From Synchiropus splendidus (taxonomy: Eukaryota > Chordata > Actinopteri > Syngnathiformes > Callionymidae): DNA of 64,000 bases. Under the pieces are notes generated by a model. The model did no database searches. It was not told where the DNA came from and was given only the letters and a program-made list of their open reading frames with translations. A program made the position numbers and the translations under genes. The stretch is from assembly GCF_027744825.2 (NCBI RefSeq), contig NC_071334.1, positions 67,485,937 to 67,549,936 of the forward strand, given 5' to 3'. Below are positions 25,181-35,108 of this stretch, in pieces (position 1 is the first letter of the stretch; each line of letters starts with the position of its first letter).

Positions 25181-26879
25181 ACTTGTGAAAACAAGTAGAA
25201 GAACTAGAATTTTGTGACGATCGCCACTTTGAAACAGTGCGTTTTATTTTGAAAAGGTATCCAGATGCTTTTAGTTTGTCTCTGTGCTCTCCTTCCGTCT
25301 CTCGTGCTGCGCTGAGCTGAATGGATCTGTACTCGGGCAGTGGCTGAAGTAGATGTCTTACGTAACAGACGTAATGCTACTCCGACGGTGGAAATTGGGC
25401 TTGAGTCTTTCTGTGTCGCACACGGGTTAACTGCAGTAAAGAAAATGTTCTGATCACTCATAGCAGCGGATTAAGCAGGTATCGCTGCACCAACACGACA
25501 GTTGATCAGGACAGCAACTATGAAGAAACCGCATGAAAACAATTGTACCTTTCAACGATTGTGAAATGCACTGTGGGAAGATTAAAGGCATTCTATCTGT
25601 ATAGATGAGTAAAATTGCCAAATGTTGCACGGTGTTTGACTAAGTCTGTAAATCAAATTCGGAGACTATCAAACGCCTCTGTCTGAGACTTGAAAGCCCC
25701 TCCGACAGATTTGACTGTGGCTTTGTTGCGAACAAACACCCACTCAGCTCCATTCTTCCTCAGTCACAGCAAGCGACAGGTTTGTCACTTTCACCTGATT
25801 TTTAAAGACAAAATCCTTTATTCATATTTAATTGTCGCTGCTGTCAGCCATTTGGACCGTTAATAACAGTTTGGAACAAAACTGGAGTCGATCTTGGAAA
25901 CGTGAGCCTTAAGAGCAGTGTGCAGCTCCTTTCTTCCCTCCTGTATAATCTTCTCCTCTCTTTTTTTGGCCGTCATTTAAATGTTTTGCTGCTTCAAAGT
26001 TTGTCTGCCAGAGTCTTTCACTCCTAATGATCCGCCCTCCGCGAACTGGCTGGGTGAAGAAGTCGCGTCGCAGGTCTGCATCAGCTCCTAATCGCTCAGA
26101 ATTACAGCCGCTTTCGAGGAGAGGGATTTACTCTGATTTTTTGGCCAAGAGCCGCTAAAAAGGCTCATAAGTAAACTGAGGAAAAAAAAAAACAACTGAC
26201 TTTTAGGTGTTTGGACAGAGACCAAGTTCATCAGAAATGGACAAAGAGGCACGAATAGAATCATAGAAATGAACAAGAAAAAATAGGCATCGAGCTGTAC
26301 ATTCCAATGTTTCCAGATGCAGCGCATCATGAGTGGAGGCAAATATTTGTTCACATGGAGCTCACACTCTGTACAGACACAAAATATAGACATATTTTTT
26401 GTCAAGAAACACACAGTTTTAATTTTTCTAAACACTCTTATACATTATGTCTTTAGAAATATCCTTTTTTTGCATCTTAAAAATTGAATTTACAAATATA
26501 TGCCATGATCACTCATAGTTTTGGACTCCATTACTGTGATATTGTGAAAATTTTATTTTGACTTTTCCGACGGTGATGCGTGTCAATCAGAAGCAACGTC
26601 GCGAGATGGAACAGAAGACCAACGAGGAGGGGAGAAGAATGTGGCGGACATGTTGGCGGTCACGCTCTGCTATCACCTTCTTTTTGACCGGAATTCAGCC
26701 TCCCCTTGCGAGTTTCTCCCATCTGTTCAGCGAACTCCCACTGCTGCACCTCCCTCCTCACAACAATCGCTCATTTTGTTCAATGAAAGGTTTAAATCTT
26801 ATGGCCAAAGCTTTGGGTTTTTGCAGGTTTTCCGGGGAAAAAAAAAAAAAAAAAGCCTTAAAGGGACATAATTGCTTCG
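25181..26879. other. non-coding stretch, no gene seen
   Basis: Complex AT-rich sequence with no gene or transposon that I recognise. Frames such as 26088-26435 (minus) carry no domain. An A-run near 26181-26191 and another in the 26838-26854 region are simple repeats. Confidence 0.5.
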
Positions 26880-27010
26880 AACATCATGATAGGAACCAAA
26901 TTATACTCCTTCGCCTTTTTTCTGACTATCCACTAAAGACATCTTACTGGAGAAGCGTCTTGAACTTTTTAAATTCCAATTACAAAGCAGCTTTAGCATG
27001 TCTCAGTGGA
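26880..27010. promoter_or_regulatory. conserved-element-like block (putative)
   Basis: Complex sequence (CATAATTGCTTCGAACATCA, AACCAAATTATACTCC, TTTTTAAATTCCAATTACAA) with homeodomain-type cores, directly before the pyrimidine-rich kilobase. Motif-based guess only. Confidence 0.25.
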
Positions 27011-27019
27011 GTTTGTCTT

Positions 27020-27960
27020 AGAGTCTGTTTGATCTCCGGCCCGCTGCTGGGACGTCCTCCTCTCCTCCCTCTGCCTCTTCACCTTCTACTCTCTCACCTT
27101 CCCATTTATCATTTACTCCTTGACTTGCTCTTCTTCTTTCATTTCCCCTCTTGTTTCTCTCATCATTTCTCAATTCGCATTAGCCTTATTGTCTTGCATG
27201 ACTTATCTTGGTTGCTTTCATCCCTCCCTCTGTGCTGCTGTCTTCTTCAGGTTCTTTGCATCCTACCGCCATATCCTCGCTAATTCTCCTTTCTCTTTTC
27301 CGCCTGCCTTCACCCCCACATTTCCTCTGTCACTCTTTTACTAGCACAATATACCCTTTCGAACCATCACCAATGCCTGCACCATTTTCCTCGGAAGTAA
27401 ACCGACCACTTGCACCGTCAGGTATAACAGGATACTGGCACCAAACAAACTCAACGGATCAAAATATCAAAAGAAAACAAATGAAATGTACCCACCTCGC
27501 TCACCTTTTCAGCTTGCCATTCAGTCAAACTTGGACCATTTCAAATATCCTGCTGAATTCTTCCCGCCTTTCCTCTTTGCTCTCAACTTTTTTCCGCGTT
27601 CCTGCAGCTTCCTCACATTCTCCTCCTCCAGCAGTCGCATCATCTTCCACTTTAATCCCCATCTTCTTCCTCCCTCAGGTTTCATATTCCTTCCAGGTTT
27701 TTCCTTGTCTCTCACTTTCATGTTAGTCTTTTCCCCCCTCCCCTACTCTTCCCCTTCCTTCTCCCAAATCTCACTTCTTCTTTCCCTCTTACTTTCTTCC
27801 CTCCTTTTATTACCCCGCTCTTTTTTTTTACTTATCGTTTTTCTATTTAATCCCCCATTTCTCTCTCTTTCAGGTTGCATATTCCTTCCAGGATTCTGTC
27901 TTCCTCTTCATGCATCCCTTTTCTATTCCCAACTTTCCTTACTACATTTGCTTTCTATTT
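27020..27960 (+). repeat. pyrimidine-rich kilobase with imperfect internal repeat
   Basis: The + strand is strongly C+T-rich for over 900 bp. Two phrases about 193 bp apart match closely: TCAGGTTTCATATTCCTTCC at about 27677 and TCAGGTTGCATATTCCTTCC at about 27870, each followed by CAGG-T-rich text, suggesting an old tandem duplication. The long open frames across this region (up to 241 codons, rich in Ser, Leu, Pro and Phe) are expected from pyrimidine bias, because stop codons need purines, and are not evidence of a gene. Such tracts can form triplex DNA. Confidence 0.7.
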
Positions 27961-28318
27961 TTCCTGATTTAAAAGAATGACTTAATGTTTGAAGAATTTC
28001 AAAAATGCTCCATGAGAATTGACCACAGACCAGCTTGCCCTCCTCTAGTCAAATTGACATTACGTCGCCTCAGTTTTTGAAAATAAAACTGTACTTTCAA
28101 TTAGAACTGAGTGGTTGCTATTTTGTAAGGCCACTGGATGAAAAATTGTAGGCTCTTTCTCACCCCCACTTATCACCCTTGCAGGTGCATATCCATTCTT
28201 AGTTTCTCTCTTCTCATTCCCTCTGTCTTTCTGGTCCTCAAATGAAACTTGAGGACCAGTTTCATTTGGTTTACTTTATATTGATTGATTGTTGATTATT
28301 GATTGGTTTACTTTCTCA

Positions 28319-28323
<5 letters not shown>

Positions 28324-28412
<89 letters not shown>
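28324..28412. repeat. compound (TA)n-(GA)n microsatellite
   Basis: About 24 TA units pass without a break into about 20 GA units. This compound array produces the alternating Ser-Leu/Tyr-Ile frame on the minus strand, which is not a gene. Confidence 0.96.
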
Positions 28413-28415
<3 letters not shown>

Positions 28416-28739
28416 TTGTGATTCATTGTTGAACCTTTTGACTTCGACCATGAAGGTGTGACTTGCCAATTGATGTTCATCTAACGTTTGCTTTGCGCCC
28501 AAAATAACAGGGCTCTGCCTTTACCTCTCTTAATGCTCCTCCCGTCAATAGCATGGAGTGTGTGCACGTCTGCGCGTGTGTAGCAGCGAGAGAGAGGAGG
28601 AGAGGGAAAATCCAAAGCTACCTTTTCGACTTAATAAAGGAGTGTCTTGGTAACCATTACCCCACAGCCATGCAGAACAAATTACATTTAATGGGGTTTC
28701 TTTGCCCCCACAGTCATTTTCACCGTTCACTTCAAAATT

Positions 28740-28965
28740 TCAATTTAGTGCTTAATGCTAAGGTTTCCTTCAATGTATTATGGAGCAATATTATCCCAAT
28801 TACAGCACATTCGAACATTAAATTAAATGCATTAGCACCGTATTGGAAAGAAAGGCAGCCGTTTGAATCAAGTTCGGTACCACGGCGACGCAGGCAAATG
28901 ATCCGGGATATGAAAGCAGAGGCTTGACATGGAAACGCAATTATGTTTGTTGTCTTACAGTTTCA
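28740..28965. promoter_or_regulatory. conserved-element-like block (putative)
   Basis: Complex sequence with CAATTTAGTGCTTAATGC, CAATATTATCCCAATTACAG and CATTAAATTAAATGCATTAG, then a GC-richer half with GGTACCACGGCGACGC. The AT-rich cores beside a structured GC-richer part, with no repeat character, suit a conserved element. Not testable here. Confidence 0.3.
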
Positions 28966-29402
28966 TCTGTGCTGAATCATTGACTTTTTTCCCTCCTCTG
29001 TATTCCATATGGAATCCTTGAGCTAACACGGCCTTTATTTAACACGGAGCAAATTACCCTCCGAGCACAGTGGCGCTGTGTCTGACAGAGCGGGCTTCTA
29101 TCAAAACCATCTGAGATTAGAGTTCACAGGAGGGAGGTGAATCTTTAACCCTGCCAGATTAACAGCCGACGACACACTTGGTCCTCCTTCTGCTGCAGTG
29201 GCTGTTGAGGAACATCTGCTTTTAAAGGTTTTAAAGACTTGTTTTTAATCCACTCCAATAAGTTCTGCTTTCACCTCAAAGCCCCTGGTTCAGTCTGGGA
29301 AGTAGGTCGCCCCTTCCAAAACAAGTCGGCCCTTAAAATAAATGATGATCGGTGGAAGTGAAGCACAACAGAGGCGGACATCACTATATTCATTTGCAAG
29401 AC

Positions 29403-29425
29403 TTTTTTTTTTTTTTTTTTTTTTT
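29403..29425. repeat. poly-T run
   Basis: About 23 T residues followed by AAG. It could be the A-tail of a minus-strand retro-insertion, but no such body is recognisable beside it. Confidence 0.9.
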
Positions 29426-29587
29426 AAGTCTAAGAAACAGGTCTTCCCCTCCACTGGAGATGCTGCTTGGGGATCAATTGGCGACTGCATATGGAATGTG
29501 AGTGCAAGTGGGACGTCTATGTCATGGTATCAACTGTCCTCACTTTCTGGGAAATATTGTGACGTTACAGAGCCCACATATAATAAA

Positions 29588-29591
<4 letters not shown>

Positions 29592-29647
<56 letters not shown>

Positions 29648-29675
29648 TTTTATTATTTTTATTTTTATTTTATTT

Positions 29676-29707
<32 letters not shown>
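29592..29707. repeat. (TA)n plus T-rich low-complexity tract
   Basis: An interrupted TA array to about 29647 is followed by TTTTA/T units and then a run of about 28 T. Low complexity throughout. Confidence 0.95.
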
Positions 29708-31099
29708 CTGCTGCGATATCTGCAATGGTTGGCTGGTATATAAATGAGGGACCTACACAAATCCGTGATACATCCGTGATTCAGCATTGGTGACTGCTTG
29801 ACCATCAAAAAAAAAAGGAAAAAAAAACAAAAAAGTCGCTGTTGAAAAACCTATAGATGTGAACAAGAGATGTTTGTTATTATGTTTACGTCCATACAGA
29901 AACCGAATCGCCAATTTCCCCCAAATTATTCTTAAAAGAAACAATGGAATCATTGATCAAAACAGGATCAGGTGTTGGGAATTAAACCTCTAAGTTGCGG
30001 TACCTACAAGGGTAAAAAGTTAGAGGAGGAAAGGGAAAAAAACATTGCTGGACTGGGACCAAGCTCACACGGGTCATGTGACAGGCAGCGAGCCACGGAA
30101 CTTCCTGCTCTCTTTCCCTTTCTGTCGCAGCAGTTGGTGTCACTACTCTCACCGTCTGCGTGAATTCGAGGCCCTGGCTGAACAGATTGGCCAGTCGGCG
30201 AGGATCATTCACAGGAAAACTCTGCTAATCTCCCACCGGCTGCCTCGACCACACTCACGTTCAGCATCTCCAATCTAAGACTTTAAAACGGTGCAGAGGG
30301 AGGCCGGGGCATGTGAATGACAAGCAATGACCAGTTTCCTTTCAAATCAAGATTCCCACCTCGCTGAGATGTACAAGGCCTACTCCTCTAAAACAGGAAA
30401 TAATCGTGATAATATGTTTTTTATTACATGAACAGACGTCATGCTATACGAATACAAACATTATACTTCCTTAGCTGAACACAAAATGACTCGTGTTTCC
30501 ATCGTTCCGTCTTTCACTATCTTCCCTGAGTCCATCCTGGTGAGTTCTTTTTTTTTTTTTTTTCTGAAAGCCAAGCGGAGCCGAGCATGAAAGTGACTCT
30601 GTGGATCGCCTCTATAGCCTGCGGCGTGCTGTTCAATCCTGACATCGCAATGATGGACTTGAGGGTCACGACTCGCTTCCTCCTGGAAACTTGCCTTTGC
30701 TGAGAGGATGTCTTAGATGGTGAGAGCACACACACGTGCACATACACAGACAGACACAAGTCATGGGCACAAACAGCAACACAAACATCCACAGATCAGA
30801 GAAGTTGAAACTTACATGCTGCTGCCTGTTTAGCAAATGCTGCCTCAATAATTCATATTTACATTCTCTGTCACACCATCCAACAAAACCATCATAAATC
30901 TTCATGTCAACATGAATAAACTGCACCAAATCACTTGCTCAAATTGCTCATGGAGTCGTCTTCATGAGAGAAGGCGGCACAATCTCTGACCGTTGAAGAA
31001 GTCATAATTATGGCCAACAATGTAAAGCATAAAGGCTTTGCTCTGTATCTGTAGATTTTATTTCACTTTTATTGTGGTGATTATAAAGCATTTCTAAAC

Positions 31100-31354
31100 T
31101 TAAGTTACTGCAGCAGCCTCACAATCAAACTCTGAAGAAGTGGAAGGTTCAGTTCCAGCTGGGCAGCTGTGAGGAGTTTGAATGTTCTCTCTGTCCCTGT
31201 CTGTGGCTTTCCCACAAGCACTCTAGTTTCCTCTCACAGACAAAAAACATGCAGAGGTACATTGGTGACCTGTTCCCCCAGACCCTCGCCACAAGAACCT
31301 GGCATGTGCCTCTGTGACCTCAACAGACAATGAAAGGAAAGGGAGCTTGGATGG

Positions 31355-31360
<6 letters not shown>
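31100..31360 (+). mobile_element. L2-like LINE/SINE 3' region, decayed
   Basis: The sequence follows a common teleost retroelement tail in order: GCAGCCTCACAATCAAACTC, AAGGTTCAGTTCCAGCTGG, GAGTTTGAATGTTCTCTCTG, CTAGTTTCCTCTCACAGACA, AAAAACATGCAGAGGTACAT and TGGTGACCTG, closing near GACCTCAACAGACAATGAAA and CTTGGATGGC. It carries no protein-coding remnant. A TA array begins at its very end, suggesting that the microsatellite was seeded by the element's tail. Confidence 0.75.

Positions 31361-31419
<59 letters not shown>
31358..31419. repeat. (TA)n microsatellite
   Basis: About 30 TA units directly joined to the 3' end of the retroelement tail at 31100-31360. Confidence 0.96.
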
Positions 31420-31421
<2 letters not shown>

Positions 31422-32110
31422 CACGTAGTACATATACATATATTATACATATATTAAACGATAAAAATATTGTAAAAACTCCATCGATAATAAACATAAG
31501 TAATGTAAATATGTTTATATCCACAGCTCTTGGCCATTTATACTGAAGATGTAGAGCATCATTGATTTTCTAAACTGTCACAAGAGGTTTTTCCAAGTGT
31601 CAATAAAAGGATCCTGACTGTTGACAGAACATACACGGCAAAAATGTTTTTTGTGTGTGTGTGTGTGTGTGAGGCAACTCTCAGCTCAGAGATTAAATAT
31701 GAATTGTGGCTATACTTAAGCTTTATAACTGTGATATCAAAAACACAGAGAGACAGTGTTACAAAGGAGGCGGCCATTGAAACTTATCATCCCAAAGAGC
31801 CCAATAGTGACAAGTAACGACTCCATAAAGTCAGCCGCGATGTTGCTGCTCTTCTCTGTCAAATAGCATCTCTTATAAATTTTAATAAGCGACACAGTAA
31901 ACCAGTGTGAAGCTGCACTTCTGTCTGACTCTGCTGCGTGAGCATTTTGGCCTTTCATAAGGCGGTTGCTTCTCCCTATAAATGCCAACACAGACATTGT
32001 ATAAAGTGTCTTTAATTATGAGCGACAATACAACCACATATTTCTTACTGTTATTTCTTTATTTTGCACGTGAAAACACACTGAGAATGAGACTAAAGTT
32101 TGTCTCATTC
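31420..32110. other. non-coding stretch, no gene seen
   Basis: AT-rich complex sequence with a (TG)n run at about 31650-31671. No gene or identifiable element body. Confidence 0.5.
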
Positions 32111-32246
32111 TATATATATATATATATATATAATTCCTGGTGTTGTTCCGGCTTCTTCTTTTTCCATGTTGCATTTCCGGATACAAAAGTCCAATATATA
32201 TATATATATTGCATTCCGGAAATGCAACATGGAAAAAGAAGAAGCT

Positions 32247-32326
<80 letters not shown>

Positions 32327-32345
32327 CCGGAACAACACCAGGAAT

Positions 32346-32367
<22 letters not shown>
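32111..32367. repeat. foldback element split and flanked by TA arrays
   Basis: A 49-bp left arm (32132-32180) runs AATTCCTGGTGTTGTTCCGG, C, then TTCTTCTTTTTCCATGTTGC, ATTTCCGG. Its complement is present in two pieces. The inner piece at 32216-32249 (CCGGAAATGCAACATGG then AAAAAGAAGAAGCTGG) pairs with the inner half of the left arm. The outer piece at 32326-32346 (GCCGGAACAACACCAGGAAT plus T) pairs exactly with the outer half. A TA array of about 74 bp (32252-32325) separates the two pieces, a shorter TA tract lies in the loop (about 32194-32209), and TA arrays flank both outer ends. It could be a foldback/MITE that inserted in or grew a TA microsatellite, or an assembly error at a hard palindrome. 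Confidence 0.9.
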
Positions 32368-32381
<14 letters not shown>

Positions 32382-32920
32382 CTGGCTCAGTTGTTTCACC
32401 ATGTAATGATCACTGTTATCATGGCGGATTTGTCACCTCAGCTCATGAAAGCATTGGTCTTTACCTGTGCTGCTGCTGAGTGATGTTGGCTGATATTGCA
32501 TGTGACTCCAGTTCAATTTCAGATCAATACCCATTAACTGCTGCATCAGTCTCCCTCTAAAGGCTTTTTGTACAAACGATCATGTGTTTCAGGCAATAAA
32601 GTGCCAGAAGATGTTTCCACAGTGTGATTATTAACATTATATTTAGTAAACAGAGCATTTTAAAATAGTTTTTAACTTGGTTAGTGGGTCTGCACCTTGC
32701 GCCACAGGCACCTCCATTGAACTTCAAAATATTATGACCACAATTCCTGTGTTTCATCAAGACAAAAGCTTTTATTTGAAAGTTATGGTTTATTAATGGC
32801 CATATTCAATACTTAAGTGTGTTATTCTTATTCCCAAACAACCTGTCCTTCACTGAAGTCAGAGATTAAGCGTTTTTTTTATCAATATCAACTCAAACCA
32901 AGTTGTTCTAAGCATCTGTG
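32368..32920. other. non-coding stretch, no gene seen
   Basis: Begins with a short AC run (about 32367-32380) and continues as complex sequence. No gene or element recognised. Confidence 0.5.
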
Positions 32921-33525
32921 ACCAGGTATCAGACCCCCAAGACCCTCACCACTGGCTGTCACCTGATTGCCTTCGAACCGAACCCTGTGGGTGGTGGGCC
33001 CACATCAATACGAAACATGATGGGCCTCATGGGTGAAGGCCCACCCACCGGGCATGTGCCTACGGCCCCAAGCCGCCTGCCTGGCTCAGGAACGGTACTC
33101 GGGTGGTTCTCTGGATAGGATACTATGATGTGATGAGAGATTTGCATGTAGACTTTCTGGGCTCCACTTAGTCTGACACCTCACCTAGGACCTGTTTGCC
33201 TTGGGAGTCCCTACCATGGCAAATGTCCCAGGCTACAATAGCTCCTGGAGATCACTGGAGCACTCAAGTCCATTCACTGTGTTAAGGTAGAAACTCACAG
33301 AGGAGGCTCTGCGTTGAGAGGAGCCAGATGAGGTGGTGTGGGCGTCTGGTAAGGATGGTAAGGAAACACCCCTCAGTCAGCTGACATGTCAGTCAGGGAG
33401 GAGGCCACAGGGCAGACCTGGGACACCTGGGGCAGATTATATCTGACGCCTGGCCTGTGAACACCTCAGAATCGTACCTTAGGAGCTGGTAGAAGTGGCT
33501 GGGAAGTGGAGCTAGAGTAGTGGAG
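32921..33525 (+). mobile_element. RTE-like LINE derivative, internally deleted
   Basis: The first part follows a non-coding segment I know from a widespread teleost LINE: GATTGCCTTCGAACCGAACC, GGTGGTGGGCCCACAT, CTCACCTAGGACCTGTTTGC, CTTGGGAGTCCCTACCATGG and AGGCTACAATAGCTCCTGGA, then a short GTGTTAAGGTAGAAACTCAC. From about 33330 it jumps to the element's 3' coding end in decayed form: GAGGAGCCAGATGAGGTGGT, GGGCGTCTGGTAAGGATGG, CAGGGAGGAGGCCACAGG and GGAGCTGGTAGAAGTGGCTG. These match the 3' end seen better preserved at 60374-60700. The RT region between the two parts is missing. All frames are broken and no protein is expected. The family match is from memory of the consensus; the exact clade name is uncertain. 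Confidence 0.75.
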
Positions 33526-33613
33526 GTGGAGTAGTTGAAATAGCAACAGTACACTTCTGAAAAAGTAAGCGGTTCATAGAATTAAAATTCAATGAACAAT
33601 CTACCTGAAAACA

Positions 33614-33646
<33 letters not shown>

Positions 33647-34547
33647 AGGAATCAGGATTGGAACCATAGTTTGTGAAACTAATGTCTTGCGAAGGCAGTG
33701 CTTCACAAATAGTTGGGCTCAAGAGTTTTTTCTTTTTCTTTTTCTTTTTCTTTTTTTTTTTTTGCCAGACGCACACGTCCCGTGGATTGGTTGATGGAAG
33801 AAAGTTGTGCCAGTTCAGGTCAAGACTCTATCAGCGCTTTCGTCCTCCAGGGGGGATGATCGTATTACTGAAAAAAACACAACATGTCCCCTTTAAAAAT
33901 AACCTTCTTTTGCATTCTGAAATCGCTGCTCAAGTGCGTCAGATGTACAGTGCTGAACCTTTATAACAGTAGCATCAACTCCACCCACCTGGGTTAAGCC
34001 CACCAAGGAGATTAGGCCCACTGCTGCCCTCAGTAACAACACAGAAACGTGTGTCCAAGTCCAACTCAACTGTGCGACAAAGCCACACTGGATTTATTAA
34101 AATCCACTTGAGGATGTACTCATGCTTCTTCCCCAGAACGGTTCAGACCTCTTGGCTGTGGTGGCGAGCACCCAGTGTATTTTAAATGTGTGAAATGCAG
34201 CGGAGAGGAGAGGCCGAGACCACCAGGTGCTACCTCTCCACCTCGAGCCGGTCGAGGAGCGCTTCTCCTCTCCAATAACCCAAAGGGCTGAGACGCCACT
34301 CGCCACAGTCGAGCCAAAAGACATTTCAAGTGTGCACTTCAAAGAGGCCTTGGATTATGCTCATGCACAGTCTATCCTGAGGGGATCCTTTGAAGGGAAA
34401 CTTACTGCAGAGCCACTGGTGGTCGCTCACTGTGTGTTTGTTTGTTTGTCTAAACCCATTTTACTCACTGCTGCAGCCACCGTAGTGTGATGTTGGGCGG
34501 GCTGCAGAAGTTTAACTCCACATTTAAGGGAACAAATTAAGGAAAAG
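33526..34547. other. simple repeats and unclassified sequence, no gene seen
   Basis: A TA array lies at 33617-33644 and a TTTTTC/poly-T tract at 33726-33763. The stretch 33960-34500 is GC-richer and has a short open frame (34227-34490) that I do not recognise. ACATGTCCCCTTTAAAAA near 33884 resembles a repeat end also seen near 36890 (AGGGCCCCTTTAAC). Confidence 0.45.
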
Positions 34548-35108
34548 TTTTTTCAGAGTTTGTATGTTCTCCCTGTTCTTATATGGGTTTCCTCTGGTAA
34601 CTCCGGTTTACTCCCCCGAGTTCAAAAGCACCCGAGTATCAACTTGCCACTTAAGATAGACCCTTAGTGAGAAGGAGTCTGACAGTCTGTAATGGTCATG
34701 TGACCCATCTAGAGGGGTATTTCAATGTCCTAAGGGGCCACATCACGTACTGTGACAAATGTGAGGGGCCATTACGCAAAGGGCCAGAAGACAAACAATC
34801 TATATATATCTATACTATAAATTAAATGGTATGTCTAAAATAAATAAATACAAATAAATATATGAAAAAAAGTTTCAGGAAAAGAACATCAAGATGAAAC
34901 TAAAATCATGTGACAAATCCAAGTTAGTAAAAAAGGAGAATTTCTTTCATATTTTTGACCTCATGAAGGTCACGTGAAACCAGCGTAGGGCCACACTTTG
35001 CCCACCACTGGTCTCGAGTGTGTCCTGCTTCTCGCCCCAAAGAGCGGTGTAGTCCACCCCACAGTGGCCCATCATTAGAATAAATGGTTGAATACGAGTG
35101 AATGACAG
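34548..35108 (+). mobile_element. L2-like LINE/SINE 3' tail interrupted by a hAT-like insert
   Basis: The left part (34548-34712) has CAGAGTTTGTATGTTCTCCC, TTATATGGGTTTCCTCTGG, TAACTCCGGTTTACTCCCC and a decayed ACCCTTAGTGAGAAGG...AATGGTCATGTG segment. After the insert (34714-35007) the same tail resumes with GTGTGTCCTGCTTCTCGCCC, CAAAGAGCGGTGTAGTCC and AGAATAAATGGTTGAATACG. The order matches the consensus tail, so this is one copy split by a later insertion. No coding remnant. Confidence 0.7.
34714..35007. mobile_element. non-autonomous hAT-like element, nested
   Basis: The right end reads AGGGCCACACTTTGCCCACC then ACTG, which on the minus strand is CAGTGGTGGGCAAAGTGTGG, a classic hAT-type terminus. 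The left end AGGGGTATTTCAATGTCC followed by AAGGGGCCACATCACG resembles the CAGGGGTGTCAAA...GGGCCACA terminus of related elements. TCTAGAG on the left and TCTCGAG on the right could be an imperfect target duplication. There is no transposase frame. Confidence 0.6.

Larger units (their letters stand above)
27961..31099. other. non-coding stretch with simple repeats, no gene seen
   Basis: No gene seen. It holds a TA/GA compound array (28324-28412), a conserved-element-like block (28740-28965), T-runs at 29403-29425 and a TA-plus-T tract at 29592-29707. Complex sequence around 29990-30290 contains no domain-bearing frame. Confidence 0.5.

Noticed and set aside
26558..27726. Open frames of 241 and 172 codons on the + strand
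   Set aside because: They run into the pyrimidine-rich tract where stop codons are depleted by composition. The products are Ser/Leu/Pro/Phe-rich with no domain.
32016..32483. Several frames of 77-128 codons with long Tyr-Ile runs, on both strands
   Set aside because: They are translations of (TA)n arrays and the foldback arms.
34227..34490. 87-codon frame in a GC-richer stretch
   Set aside because: No recognisable domain. It overlaps minus-strand frames of similar length and shows no splice context.
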